Positions 26,040 to 32,926 of a stretch of DNA of 64,000 nucleotides are shown here, piece after piece; within the stretch, counting starts at the first letter, position 1; every line of letters starts with the position of its first letter. The notes under the pieces are model-generated. The model was not told where the DNA came from and searched no databases. It saw only the letters and a program-made list of their open reading frames with translations. The stretch covers positions 62,001-126,000 of the forward strand of contig JAEPMI010000003.1 of the NCBI GenBank assembly GCA_017644045.1. The letters are read 5' to 3'. Source of the stretch: Deltaproteobacteria bacterium (lineage in GTDB: Bacteria > Myxococcota_A > Polyangia > Polyangiales > Houyiibacteriaceae). The position numbers and the translations under genes are program-made.

Positions 26040-26086
26040 GCGCGACCGTACTCATGCCCTCCGAGCGATGCAACGTCGGGGGCCGC

Positions 26087-27229
26087 TCAGGTCGGCGCGG
26101 GCGCGGTCTCGACGCGATTGCGACCCGCCTGCTTGGCCGCGTAGAGCGCGCGGTCGGCCCGGCCGAGGAGCGCGACCAGATCCCCTTCGTCGGGGCCGAG
26201 GGAGGCGATGCCCAGACTGATCGTGAGGCGGAGCTCGGACTCTTCGTGGGTGACGACCAGCTCTTCGACCGCGTGCCGCACGCGCTCGGCGAACGCGCGT
26301 GCACCGCGCTCGCCCGTGTCCGGGAGCAGAAGCGCGAACTCCTCCCCACCGACGCGACCCACGGCGTCGGTGGGCCGCGCCTCGCCATGCAGCGTCTGGC
26401 CGATGGCCACGAGCGCGGCGTCGCCCGTGGGGTGTCCGTGCGCGTCGTTGATCGCCTTGAAGTGGTCGATGTCGACCAGCACCAGCGAGAGCTCTTCGTC
26501 CGCTTCCCGCGCCCGGGCGATGGCCGCCTCGGCGCGTTCCTCGAAGGCCCGCCGATTGAAGAGGCGCGTGAGCGCATCGGTTCGCGCCAGCCTCTCGGCG
26601 CGGCGCTTCGCGGTCTCGAGCTCGAGGGTCAGCACCACGCGCTCCATGGAGTCCTTGTGCAGGTGCCCCACGGTTCGCGACATGAAGAGGGCGTAGGTCA
26701 CGAGCAGGCCCGCGATCAGGTACCCGTCCTGGGTGCCGAGCGTGAGGTGGAAGACCAGCTGCGGCGCGATCGACGCGACGATGAACGAGAGCGGTAGCCA
26801 TCGGACGTGCTGGAAGGTGGCTGCCGTCGCCGCGCAGTAGGCCGCGGTGATGAAGACGAGGTAGTCGAGGGCGCGGGTGATGCCGTGCAGATGCTGGTAG
26901 ATGAAGAGGGCGTTGTAGAGGAGCCCCAGCGCCACGAACTGCACGCCGAGCGTCCGGGTGAACCGGCGCGCTTCCGCTTCGTCGCGCGGCCGGGACAGGT
27001 ACCAACGCATGTGCACGGCGCTGCCGAGGACGTAGGCGACGATGGTCAGCGCGAGCGTCAGGGTGACGACCCACGCGTCGGTGCCCCACGCCAGCGAGAG
27101 GGGCACGGCCAGGACCACCACGTGGGACCAGATCGCGGGACCGCGCCGCCGCGCGATCAGCTCGACGCACTCGACCAGGAGCGAGCGGGGTGGGAGCGAG
27201 GATCTCACGGGCGCGAGCATAGGCGACAT
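26087..27229 (-). CDS. Membrane diguanylate cyclase (GGDEF)
   Basis: 380 residues from ATG 27229; ATG 27220 or 27313 are alternatives, the latter overlapping the divergent protease gene. Six hydrophobic helices cover about 20-190 (for example WSHVVVLAVPLSLAWG and YLIAGLLVTYALFMS), followed by a signalling helix. The GGDEF domain has the active-site form GGEEF in AVGRVGGEEFALLLP and the substrate-binding DIDHFKAINDAHGH. An RxxD (RPTD) five residues before GGEEF is the product-inhibition I-site. It should make cyclic di-GMP at the inner membrane; the sensed signal is unknown. No EAL domain is present. Confidence 0.9.
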   Translation of the reverse strand: MSPMLAPVRSSLPPRSLLVECVELIARRRGPAIWSHVVVLAVPLSLAWGTDAWVVTLTLALTIVAYVLGSAVHMRWYLSRPRDEAEARRFTRTLGVQFVALGLLYNALFIYQHLHGITRALDYLVFITAAYCAATAATFQHVRWLPLSFIVASIAPQLVFHLTLGTQDGYLIAGLLVTYALFMSRTVGHLHKDSMERVVLTLELETAKRRAERLARTDALTRLFNRRAFEERAEAAIARAREADEELSLVLVDIDHFKAINDAHGHPTGDAALVAIGQTLHGEARPTDAVGRVGGEEFALLLPDTGERGARAFAERVRHAVEELVVTHEESELRLTISLGIASLGPDEGDLVALLGRADRALYAAKQAGRNRVETAPAPT

Positions 27230-27325
27230 CGCGCCCGGTGACGCGTCGACCACGGTTCCGACCGGCCCGGACGCTTGCGTTCCCGCACACGCGCGAGCCT
27301 GGTTCTCCCTCATTCTGCTCGAGTC

Positions 27326-29197
27326 GTGCGCTTACCCTACGCTGTTGTCGTCGCTCTTTCTTCTCTCCTCCTCCCCGCTTGCACCAACGATGGTGTGAAC
27401 GCCGGGATCTCGCCGATCGTCGATGGGACACGCGAGATGGGCGAGGAAGCCGTCGTGCTCGTGAAGGTCGTCGGCGGCGTCGCGTCCTGCACCGGCACGC
27501 TCGTTTCCGAGAGTGTCGTGCTCACGGCGAAGCACTGCGTACAGCTGCAGGGCGCCGAGGAGCCGTACCCCGTCGGTCTCGTGTCGATCGGCATCGGCCA
27601 CGACAACCGGAACACGGTCGACTACCGGGCACGGCGCATCGACACCACCCCCGGCGCCTACTCGTCGGGGCTCATCGGCCTGGTCGGTGAAGACGTCGGG
27701 GTGATCACCATTCGCCCCGACGGCGCCGGAAACTTCCCGGACGTCACGCCCATCGCCTACCGCCGCGAGTCGCCCGCCGATCTCGTCGGGGAGGACGTGA
27801 CCTTCATCGGCTTCGGCCGCACGGACACCGGCGGCAGTGGGCTCAAGTTCAAGCGCACCGGTGAGGTGCTCCGGGTCGGCGGTGGCGTGATCACCTCCGC
27901 GGGCAACATCTGCCAGGGCGACTCCGGCGGCCCGATGATCCTCGAGGGCTCGCCCCGCGAGATCGTGGGCGTCGCGAGCTTCGGTCGCTCCGCCACCGGC
28001 GACGCCTGCCCCGCGCTCGAGGACGGCCACAACACCCTCGACGGCCACCTCGGGATGATCGACATGGCGATTCACGAGGCCGGCGGTTGTCCGGTCGAAG
28101 GGCTCACCGAGGAGTGCAACTCCGTCGACGACGACTGCGACGGCAACGTCGACGAGACCTGCCTCGGCCTCGGAGAGGCCTGCTCGACCGACGACGAGTG
28201 CGCGTTCGCGCAGCTCCCCGAGAGCTGGGGCGTCGGCCTGACCGGGCTGCTCGAGAACCCGGTCGTCTGTGGCGACACCAGCGCGGGCCGGGTCTGCACC
28301 CGCCCGTGCGATCCGCTCCGCCCCCTGACCAGCTGCGCCACCGCGGAGAACCCCTTCGGCGGCGTGACGCCGGTGGCGATGGCCAACCCGGGGCTCTGCG
28401 TGTCCACGGGTGGCTGCGAGGGGACCTGCCTCGCGCTCGGCGCCGGTGACCTCGGCTTCGAGGAGCCCTGCAGCGACGACGCGCAGTGCGCGACCGGTGC
28501 CTGCATCGATCCGGGTGACGGCGAGCGGCGCTGCCTCCAGCGCTGCCAGGGCGACGCCGGCCAGTGCGCCGGCGGCGAGGTCTGCGCCGCACCTGCCGGA
28601 GGCTGCGGCGCCTGCGTGGACCAGAGCCTGCTCAGCGGAGTGCGTGGCTTCGGCGAGCCCTGTCGCAACGACGGCGATTGCGGTTCGGGCCTGTGCGCCG
28701 ACCGCGTGTGCTCGCGGGTCTGCACCACCAACACCGACTGCGGCGATACCTTCCACTGCGTTGGCTCCACCTGCCGCCCCGGCCCGGCCGGCGAGTCCGG
28801 CGATCGCTGCGCGCGCTCCGACGATTGTCTCGGCGGCGCCGAGTGCGTGGGCGACCCCGGCATCTGCGCGCGGAGCTGCTCGGGCGGCGAGTGCATGAAC
28901 GAGGGCTTCAGCTGCGTCGACGACTACTGCGTGCCGGACCTCGCCGTCCTCGGCGAGTCGTGCGGCGCGGACGCCGAGTGCTTCGACGGTCTCTGTGTCG
29001 ACGGCGCCTGCACTCGCGAGTGCGGCGTGGCCGGCGCGTGCCCGGAGGGGCTCGAGTGCGCTCGGGACGACGCCGGTCGCGGGACGTGCGCGACTCCGAG
29101 CGGTGGTGGCGGCTGCAGCGCCGGCGCCGGCGCGCCCACCGGTTCGCTCGCCTTCCTGGGACTCGGCCTGCTCCTGCTCTTCCGCCGCCGTCGGTGA
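27326..29197 (+). CDS. Trypsin-like serine protease with Cys-rich repeats and MYXO-CTERM tail
   Basis: 623 residues from GTG 27326, giving a lipoprotein-like signal (VVVALSSLLLPACTND). The chymotrypsin fold has its triad H70 (LTAKHC), D123 (GEDVGVIT) and S200 (CQGDSGGP), so it should be active. A MopE-like repeat (CNSVDDDCDGNVDETC) and about ten Cys-rich modules follow, with C/D spacing typical of myxobacterial surface proteins. The last 30 residues (GGGCSAGAGAP, a hydrophobic helix, RRRR) form a MYXO-CTERM sorting signal, which in myxobacteria is processed by myxosortase. Having both a lipobox and MYXO-CTERM is unusual. It overlaps nothing and is divergent from the diguanylate cyclase. Confidence 0.9.
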   Translation: MRLPYAVVVALSSLLLPACTNDGVNAGISPIVDGTREMGEEAVVLVKVVGGVASCTGTLVSESVVLTAKHCVQLQGAEEPYPVGLVSIGIGHDNRNTVDYRARRIDTTPGAYSSGLIGLVGEDVGVITIRPDGAGNFPDVTPIAYRRESPADLVGEDVTFIGFGRTDTGGSGLKFKRTGEVLRVGGGVITSAGNICQGDSGGPMILEGSPREIVGVASFGRSATGDACPALEDGHNTLDGHLGMIDMAIHEAGGCPVEGLTEECNSVDDDCDGNVDETCLGLGEACSTDDECAFAQLPESWGVGLTGLLENPVVCGDTSAGRVCTRPCDPLRPLTSCATAENPFGGVTPVAMANPGLCVSTGGCEGTCLALGAGDLGFEEPCSDDAQCATGACIDPGDGERRCLQRCQGDAGQCAGGEVCAAPAGGCGACVDQSLLSGVRGFGEPCRNDGDCGSGLCADRVCSRVCTTNTDCGDTFHCVGSTCRPGPAGESGDRCARSDDCLGGAECVGDPGICARSCSGGECMNEGFSCVDDYCVPDLAVLGESCGADAECFDGLCVDGACTRECGVAGACPEGLECARDDAGRGTCATPSGGGGCSAGAGAPTGSLAFLGLGLLLLFRRRR

Positions 29198-29248
29198 GAT
29201 CCGCGCGGCGGTGGTTCGGACCATCGCTCGAGCTGATACCCTCCGGGG

Positions 29249-30604
29249 GTGCGCTCATCTCCGCTTCGGGGCCTCCTCGCGCTCGCTCTGCTCGTCGGCT
29301 GCGCCGATCCGCCGCCGCCGGGCGAGGTGAGCCCGATCATCCGTACACCAGTCGCGATCTTCGCCGGGGCCGCCGAGACCTGTGCGCTCGTCGAGGTCAC
29401 GGTCCGCGGTGACGGCGGAGTCGTGGACTCCGGTGCTCCTTCGGACGATCTCGGATCCGAGTCCGACGCCGGGTCGGACGATCTGGGCGCGCCCGTCGAC
29501 ATGTTCGTGCCGGTCGACATGTTCACCCCGACGGACATGTTCATGGCCGCGGACATGTTCGTGCCTGCCGACGACGCCGGTCCCGAGATGGACGGCGGCG
29601 TCGTGAGGGTCGACGCGTTCGTGCCCCCACGTGACGCCGGTCCACCGCCGCCACCCCCGACGGTCGCTACGGTTCGCTGCTGGGGGTCCGGCCAGGCGAG
29701 CCCGCGCCGGCCCAGCGACTCGCCCGAAGAGGCGATCGCGGTCGCGACCTGGGGCACCCGATGCGTGGTCGATGCCGACCGGGACGTGATCTGCTGGGGT
29801 CCGAACCAGAGCGGCCAGGCCGGCGCGCCAGCCTCCGACGACGCTGCCCCGGCACCGCTGCCGCTCTTGCCGCCGGCGAGCGTGGTCGAGCTCTCGGCCG
29901 GCGGTGCCCATGCCTGCGCCATCACCGAAGACGGGCTCTTCTGCTGGGGTGAGGGCGAGGCCGGTCAGCTCGGCGACGGCCGAAGCACCAGCGGCCATCG
30001 GCCGGTCGAGGTCGATCTCGACGGGGTCACCTCGGTCGCTCTGGGCGAGCGCCACACCTGCGCCATCGCGGAAGGCGAGCTCTACTGCTGGGGTGCCAGC
30101 GAGTCGGGACAGGCCGGCAACACCGAGGACGACACCCCACAGCTCGTGCGAACGACCGGCATGGACGACCTGGTCACCGTGGTCGCGGGCCGGGCCCACA
30201 CCTGTGTGCTCGACGCCAGTGGCGAGGTGGCCTGTCTCGGGGACGACACCCTCGGTCAGCTCGGCCAGGGCGCGCCCGGGGACTCGAATCCGAGCCCGGT
30301 CAGCGTGAGCATGCCCGACGTCGCGATCCTCGCGGCGGGCGGGAACCACACCTGCGCGGCCGACGAGAGCACCGTCTACTGCTGGGGCTCCGGGGATCAG
30401 TGGCAGACCGGCACCACCACGCCCAGCGAAGGCGCCGTCCAGCGGATCCGCATCAGCGTGGACCAGCTGGCGCTCGGCGCGGCTCACAGCTGCGCGCTCT
30501 CGGGGACCCAGGTCCGCTGCTGGGGCGCCAACGACCAGGAACAGCTCGGCGGTGACGCCTCGGAGCGTTCGGCGAACCCGGTTCGGGTCGGCGGCCTCCG
30601 GTGA
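29249..30604 (+). CDS. RCC1-repeat lipoprotein
   Basis: 451 residues from GTG 29249. The signal ends at LLVGCADPP (lipobox). An Asp/Pro-rich stalk has a tandem DMF repeat, and then seven RCC1-type blades with C-x-W-G motifs: VRCWGSGQ, VICWGPNQSGQAG, LFCWGEGEAGQLGDG, LYCWGASESGQAG, VACLGDDTLGQLG, VYCWGSGDQWQTG and VRCWGANDQEQLG. These give a seven-bladed propeller, a protein-interaction platform on the cell surface. Such lipoproteins are abundant in myxobacteria and their role is unknown. It starts 51 bp after the protease gene and may be co-transcribed. Confidence 0.88.
   Translation: MRSSPLRGLLALALLVGCADPPPPGEVSPIIRTPVAIFAGAAETCALVEVTVRGDGGVVDSGAPSDDLGSESDAGSDDLGAPVDMFVPVDMFTPTDMFMAADMFVPADDAGPEMDGGVVRVDAFVPPRDAGPPPPPPTVATVRCWGSGQASPRRPSDSPEEAIAVATWGTRCVVDADRDVICWGPNQSGQAGAPASDDAAPAPLPLLPPASVVELSAGGAHACAITEDGLFCWGEGEAGQLGDGRSTSGHRPVEVDLDGVTSVALGERHTCAIAEGELYCWGASESGQAGNTEDDTPQLVRTTGMDDLVTVVAGRAHTCVLDASGEVACLGDDTLGQLGQGAPGDSNPSPVSVSMPDVAILAAGGNHTCAADESTVYCWGSGDQWQTGTTTPSEGAVQRIRISVDQLALGAAHSCALSGTQVRCWGANDQEQLGGDASERSANPVRVGGLR
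29495..29566 (+). repeat. Four tandem 18-bp repeats coding for (V/T/A)DMF(x)(P/A)
   Basis: Four consecutive 18-bp units, each containing GACATGTTC, encode the stalk repeats VDMFVP, VDMFTP, TDMFMA and ADMFVP of the RCC1 lipoprotein. Third-base changes show the repeat is not newly made. Copy number could vary between strains. Confidence 0.8.
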
Positions 30605-30912
30605 GCGCGATTCGCTGCGAAACGGTCGCTCATGAAACGAACTGGAGACAATCGACCGGATCAGTCCTTCGACGGGGATGTGCAATCGTGTCGCGATCCA
30701 TGGGGACCAGGAAGCCCAGCTGGTGCCTCTCAACCCCGGCGGTCCACCCCAAAAAGTCAATGATCTTCCGATCGGGACCGCTGGCCTCGACCTTGCACTA
30801 GCTTCGGGTGAACCGACGAAGAGCCCAGAACCCAGGTGATTGCGGACTCCGAGAGGCATTGACTTCTCTCACAAGGACCGATAACCACGACGAACGGGCC
30901 GGATCACGAGCG
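30605..30912 (+). promoter_or_regulatory. 308-bp leader region of the Tad pilus locus
   Basis: No convincing gene; small frames here are biased and lack ribosome-binding sites. It is less GC-rich than its surroundings. It holds the sigma54-like site at 30782 and a weaker sigma70-like pair, TTGACT (30859-30864) and GATAAC (30880-30885), whose 15-bp spacer is short. This is the promoter region for the pilin genes. Confidence 0.6.
30782..30797 (+). promoter_or_regulatory. Candidate sigma54 (-24/-12) promoter for the flp/tad locus
   Basis: TGGCCTCGACCTTGCA keeps the invariant GG (30783-30784) and GC (30795-30796) at exactly 10-bp separation, with TTGCA at the -12 element; the -24 element matches TGGC but not the following ACG. 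A start near 30808 would leave a leader of about 105 bases before the first pilin. Pilin genes in myxobacteria are often sigma54-dependent. Confidence 0.45.
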
Positions 30913-31095
30913 ATGCGCGAGGGAGAGAAGAAGCAGACGTTGATGGAGGACGAGGCGGGAGTCGCCTTCGTCGAATACATCGTCATCTCGCTCTTCATCA
31001 CCATCCTCGCCTCGGCCGCGATCCTGGTGCTCGGGATTCCCCTGCTCCGCATGTACGACTGGGGTGTCTCCTGGATTCTGATTCCCGTACCCTGA
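30913..31095 (+). CDS. Flp-type prepilin 1 (minor or variant)
   Basis: 60 residues from ATG 30913; ATG 30943 is possible. The type IVb prepilin motif has cleavage after Gly in EAG/VAFVEYIVISLFI, with Glu at +5 and Tyr at +6, followed by a hydrophobic helix. Its mature part is only about 44 residues, like other Flp pilins. The C-terminus ends in a short Trp/Pro-rich tail (YDWGVSWILIPVP). It is 73 bp upstream of a second prepilin with a more canonical sequence, so this may be the minor one. Confidence 0.75.
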   Translation: MREGEKKQTLMEDEAGVAFVEYIVISLFITILASAAILVLGIPLLRMYDWGVSWILIPVP

Positions 31096-31168
31096 ACGAC
31101 CACGGTCCCACCGCTGGGGCCTGATGAAGAAAATGACCCGGCGCCCGCCGGAAATGAGAGGAACGCAA

Positions 31169-31390
31169 ATGGACAACCTGATGAAGCACTGGATCGACCT
31201 GAAGATTCGCATCGAAGAGCTCCGCAAGGACAAGGCCGGTCTGTCGACGGTCGAGTACATCATCATCCTGATTCTCATTGCCGTCGTGGCGATCGCGCTC
31301 TGGCAGCAGTTCGGTGAGGCCGTGACGGCCCGCATCGAAGAGGGCACCGGCGCCATCAACGGCATGCCCAGCGGTGGCGGCGGCAGCTGA
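31169..31390 (+). CDS. flp: Flp major prepilin
   Basis: 73 residues from ATG 31169, with AGAGGAA upstream; ATG 31124 would add 15 basic residues. The cleavage site is KAG/LSTVEYIIILILIAVVAIAL, with Glu +5 and Tyr +6 as in Flp pilins. A 23-residue leader carries charged helix sequence (LKIRIEELRKD). The tail ends in a Gly-rich PSGGGGS. Mature pilin is about 49 residues and would be cut by the peptidase encoded 9 bp downstream. Confidence 0.88.
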   Translation: MDNLMKHWIDLKIRIEELRKDKAGLSTVEYIIILILIAVVAIALWQQFGEAVTARIEEGTGAINGMPSGGGGS

Positions 31391-31399
31391 CCTGTAGCG

Positions 31400-31945
31400 A
31401 TGCTCCAGCTCCCGGCTTCGTATGAGCTGTACGGGATCGCGGCGGCCCTCGGTCTAGCCTTGACCGCCGCGATCACCGACTGGCGCAAGGGAGAGATACC
31501 CAACTGGCTGACTCTCCCGCCACTCGTCGTAGCCCCCGTCGTGTACGGGATCTTGCTCGGCAAGATGGGAGCGATCGCATCGGTGCTGGGTATCGTCTTC
31601 TGCGGACTCCCCACCCTCGTCCTCTGGTGGCAGGGGGGGATCGGAGGCGGTGACGTGAAGCTCGTGGCGGCCATCGGTGCCACCGCGGGTCTGATGGCTG
31701 GGCTCGAGATCGAGCTCGTCGCCTTCGTCGTCGCTGCCCTCTACGCCCTCGGAAGATTGGCCTGGGAGGGCAAGCTCCTGCAGACGCTGGGCAACACCCT
31801 CTTCCTCGCGCTCAACCCACTCCTCCCGAAGAAGTGGCGGCGCAAGGTCAGCCCGAGCCTGATGAACACCGTGCGATTGGGTGGAGCGTTCTTGGCCGCG
31901 ACCATTCTGTCCTTCCTGGTCCGGCAGCCGAACCTCTACTCCTGA
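31400..31945 (+). CDS. cpaA: Prepilin peptidase (A24, TadV/CpaA)
   Basis: 181 residues with about five membrane helices. The two catalytic aspartates are D27 (AAITDWRKGEIPN) and D85 in GIGGGDVKL (GxGD motif). It lacks the N-terminal methylase domain of PilD, as usual for TadV. It cleaves Flp leaders and probably those of the TadE/F pseudopilins. It lies 9 bp after the flp gene. Confidence 0.92.
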   Translation: MLQLPASYELYGIAAALGLALTAAITDWRKGEIPNWLTLPPLVVAPVVYGILLGKMGAIASVLGIVFCGLPTLVLWWQGGIGGGDVKLVAAIGATAGLMAGLEIELVAFVVAALYALGRLAWEGKLLQTLGNTLFLALNPLLPKKWRRKVSPSLMNTVRLGGAFLAATILSFLVRQPNLYS

Positions 31946-31991
31946 GCCCTCTTCGGGCCCCGAGCGGCTCCTCTCGAGCCAACCCCATCAC

Positions 31992-32008
31992 GGAGCCGTC
32001 GCGGCTCC
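31992..32008 (+). promoter_or_regulatory. Hairpin between cpaA and tadE-like gene
   Basis: GGAGCCG-TCG-CGGCTCC, a perfect 7-bp stem with a 3-base loop, 28 bp before the next gene. No T-run. It could attenuate transcription or set different mRNA levels for pilin versus machinery. Confidence 0.35.
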
Positions 32009-32035
32009 TCGAACCCGAACCGAGCACCGAGTCCC

Positions 32036-32926
32036 ATGCGTCGAAGAAGCCTGGCAGACGATCAGCGCGCGGCGGTCTACGTCGAGTTCCTCGTCGTCTT
32101 CATGCCGCTGTTCATGCTCTTCCTGGGCCTGACGCAGACGTCGCTGCTCTTCACGGGGAAGATCGTCGTTCAGCACGCCGCCGATGCCGCGTGCCGTTCG
32201 GCGATCGTCGTGCTTCCGGACGACCCGGGGAGCTACGACGGTCGGGCGAAGAACCAGATCGAGTTCAACGAGACGACCCTGGGCGGCGGTGGGGTGCAGG
32301 ACGCGGTCGAAGGCATCGCGAACCTCCTGGGCATCGACCTCCCCACGAACCTCCTGGCGGCCGGTGACCCCCGGCTGAACCGGATCCGACTCGCGGCCTT
32401 CCGGCCGCTGCTCGCGATCATCCCACCCCCCGACGCGGTCTTCGACCTGGACAACCCCATGTCGCTGAGCCGCTACGCACCAGGGGAGGGTGAATCCGCC
32501 CAGAGCGTGCTCATCGCGGTCGGTCACGGTCGCGGCATGGCGGCGGCCGGCAAACGCTTCGCGGCCGGTTTGCTCTATCTCTCTCAGGCGGCTGCGGTGA
32601 CGTTCCCCAGCGGCCCGGGCGCTGGAGGGGTGAACACCTCCGGCACGCAGGACTTCGCGTACTCGCGCGGATCCCACCTGCCGCTGACCACGCGCGTCAG
32701 CTACTCGTACCCCTGCCTGGTTCCCGGCGCCGCACAGATCATGTGCGACAGCTGGAGCGAGCTCTCCGGCAACCAGGCCGAAGGCTGGAACGAGATGAAC
32801 GGTGCCCTCGCGCGCGGCACCGCGCTGCTCAACGGCGGCGGCGTGTACTACATCCTCCGCGCGGACGCGACGCTCACCTACCAGGGCGCCGAGTACCAGT
32901 ACCGCAGTGAGCGGGAGGGCGGCTGA
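32036..32926 (+). CDS. TadE-type pseudopilin, large
   Basis: 296 residues. The N-terminus has the TadE-like motif RAAVYVEFLVVFMPLFMLFL, with Glu at +5 relative to the likely processing site, then QTSLLFTGKIVVQHAADAACRSAIV. The remaining 230 residues are periplasmic, and two cysteines (SYPCLV, IMCDS) may form a disulfide. Usual TadE proteins are about 180 residues, so this one is long. Its stop overlaps the next gene's start by 1 base. Confidence 0.8.
   Translation: MRRRSLADDQRAAVYVEFLVVFMPLFMLFLGLTQTSLLFTGKIVVQHAADAACRSAIVVLPDDPGSYDGRAKNQIEFNETTLGGGGVQDAVEGIANLLGIDLPTNLLAAGDPRLNRIRLAAFRPLLAIIPPPDAVFDLDNPMSLSRYAPGEGESAQSVLIAVGHGRGMAAAGKRFAAGLLYLSQAAAVTFPSGPGAGGVNTSGTQDFAYSRGSHLPLTTRVSYSYPCLVPGAAQIMCDSWSELSGNQAEGWNEMNGALARGTALLNGGGVYYILRADATLTYQGAEYQYRSEREGG

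Noticed and set aside
27332-29224. 630-codon minus-strand open frame
   Set aside because: Antisense to the serine protease, whose triad and MYXO-CTERM tail prove the plus-strand frame.
30859-30885. Sigma70-like promoter TTGACT/GATAAC upstream of the pilins
   Set aside because: The 15-bp spacer is too short for a good sigma70 promoter; kept only as a secondary possibility behind the sigma54-like site.
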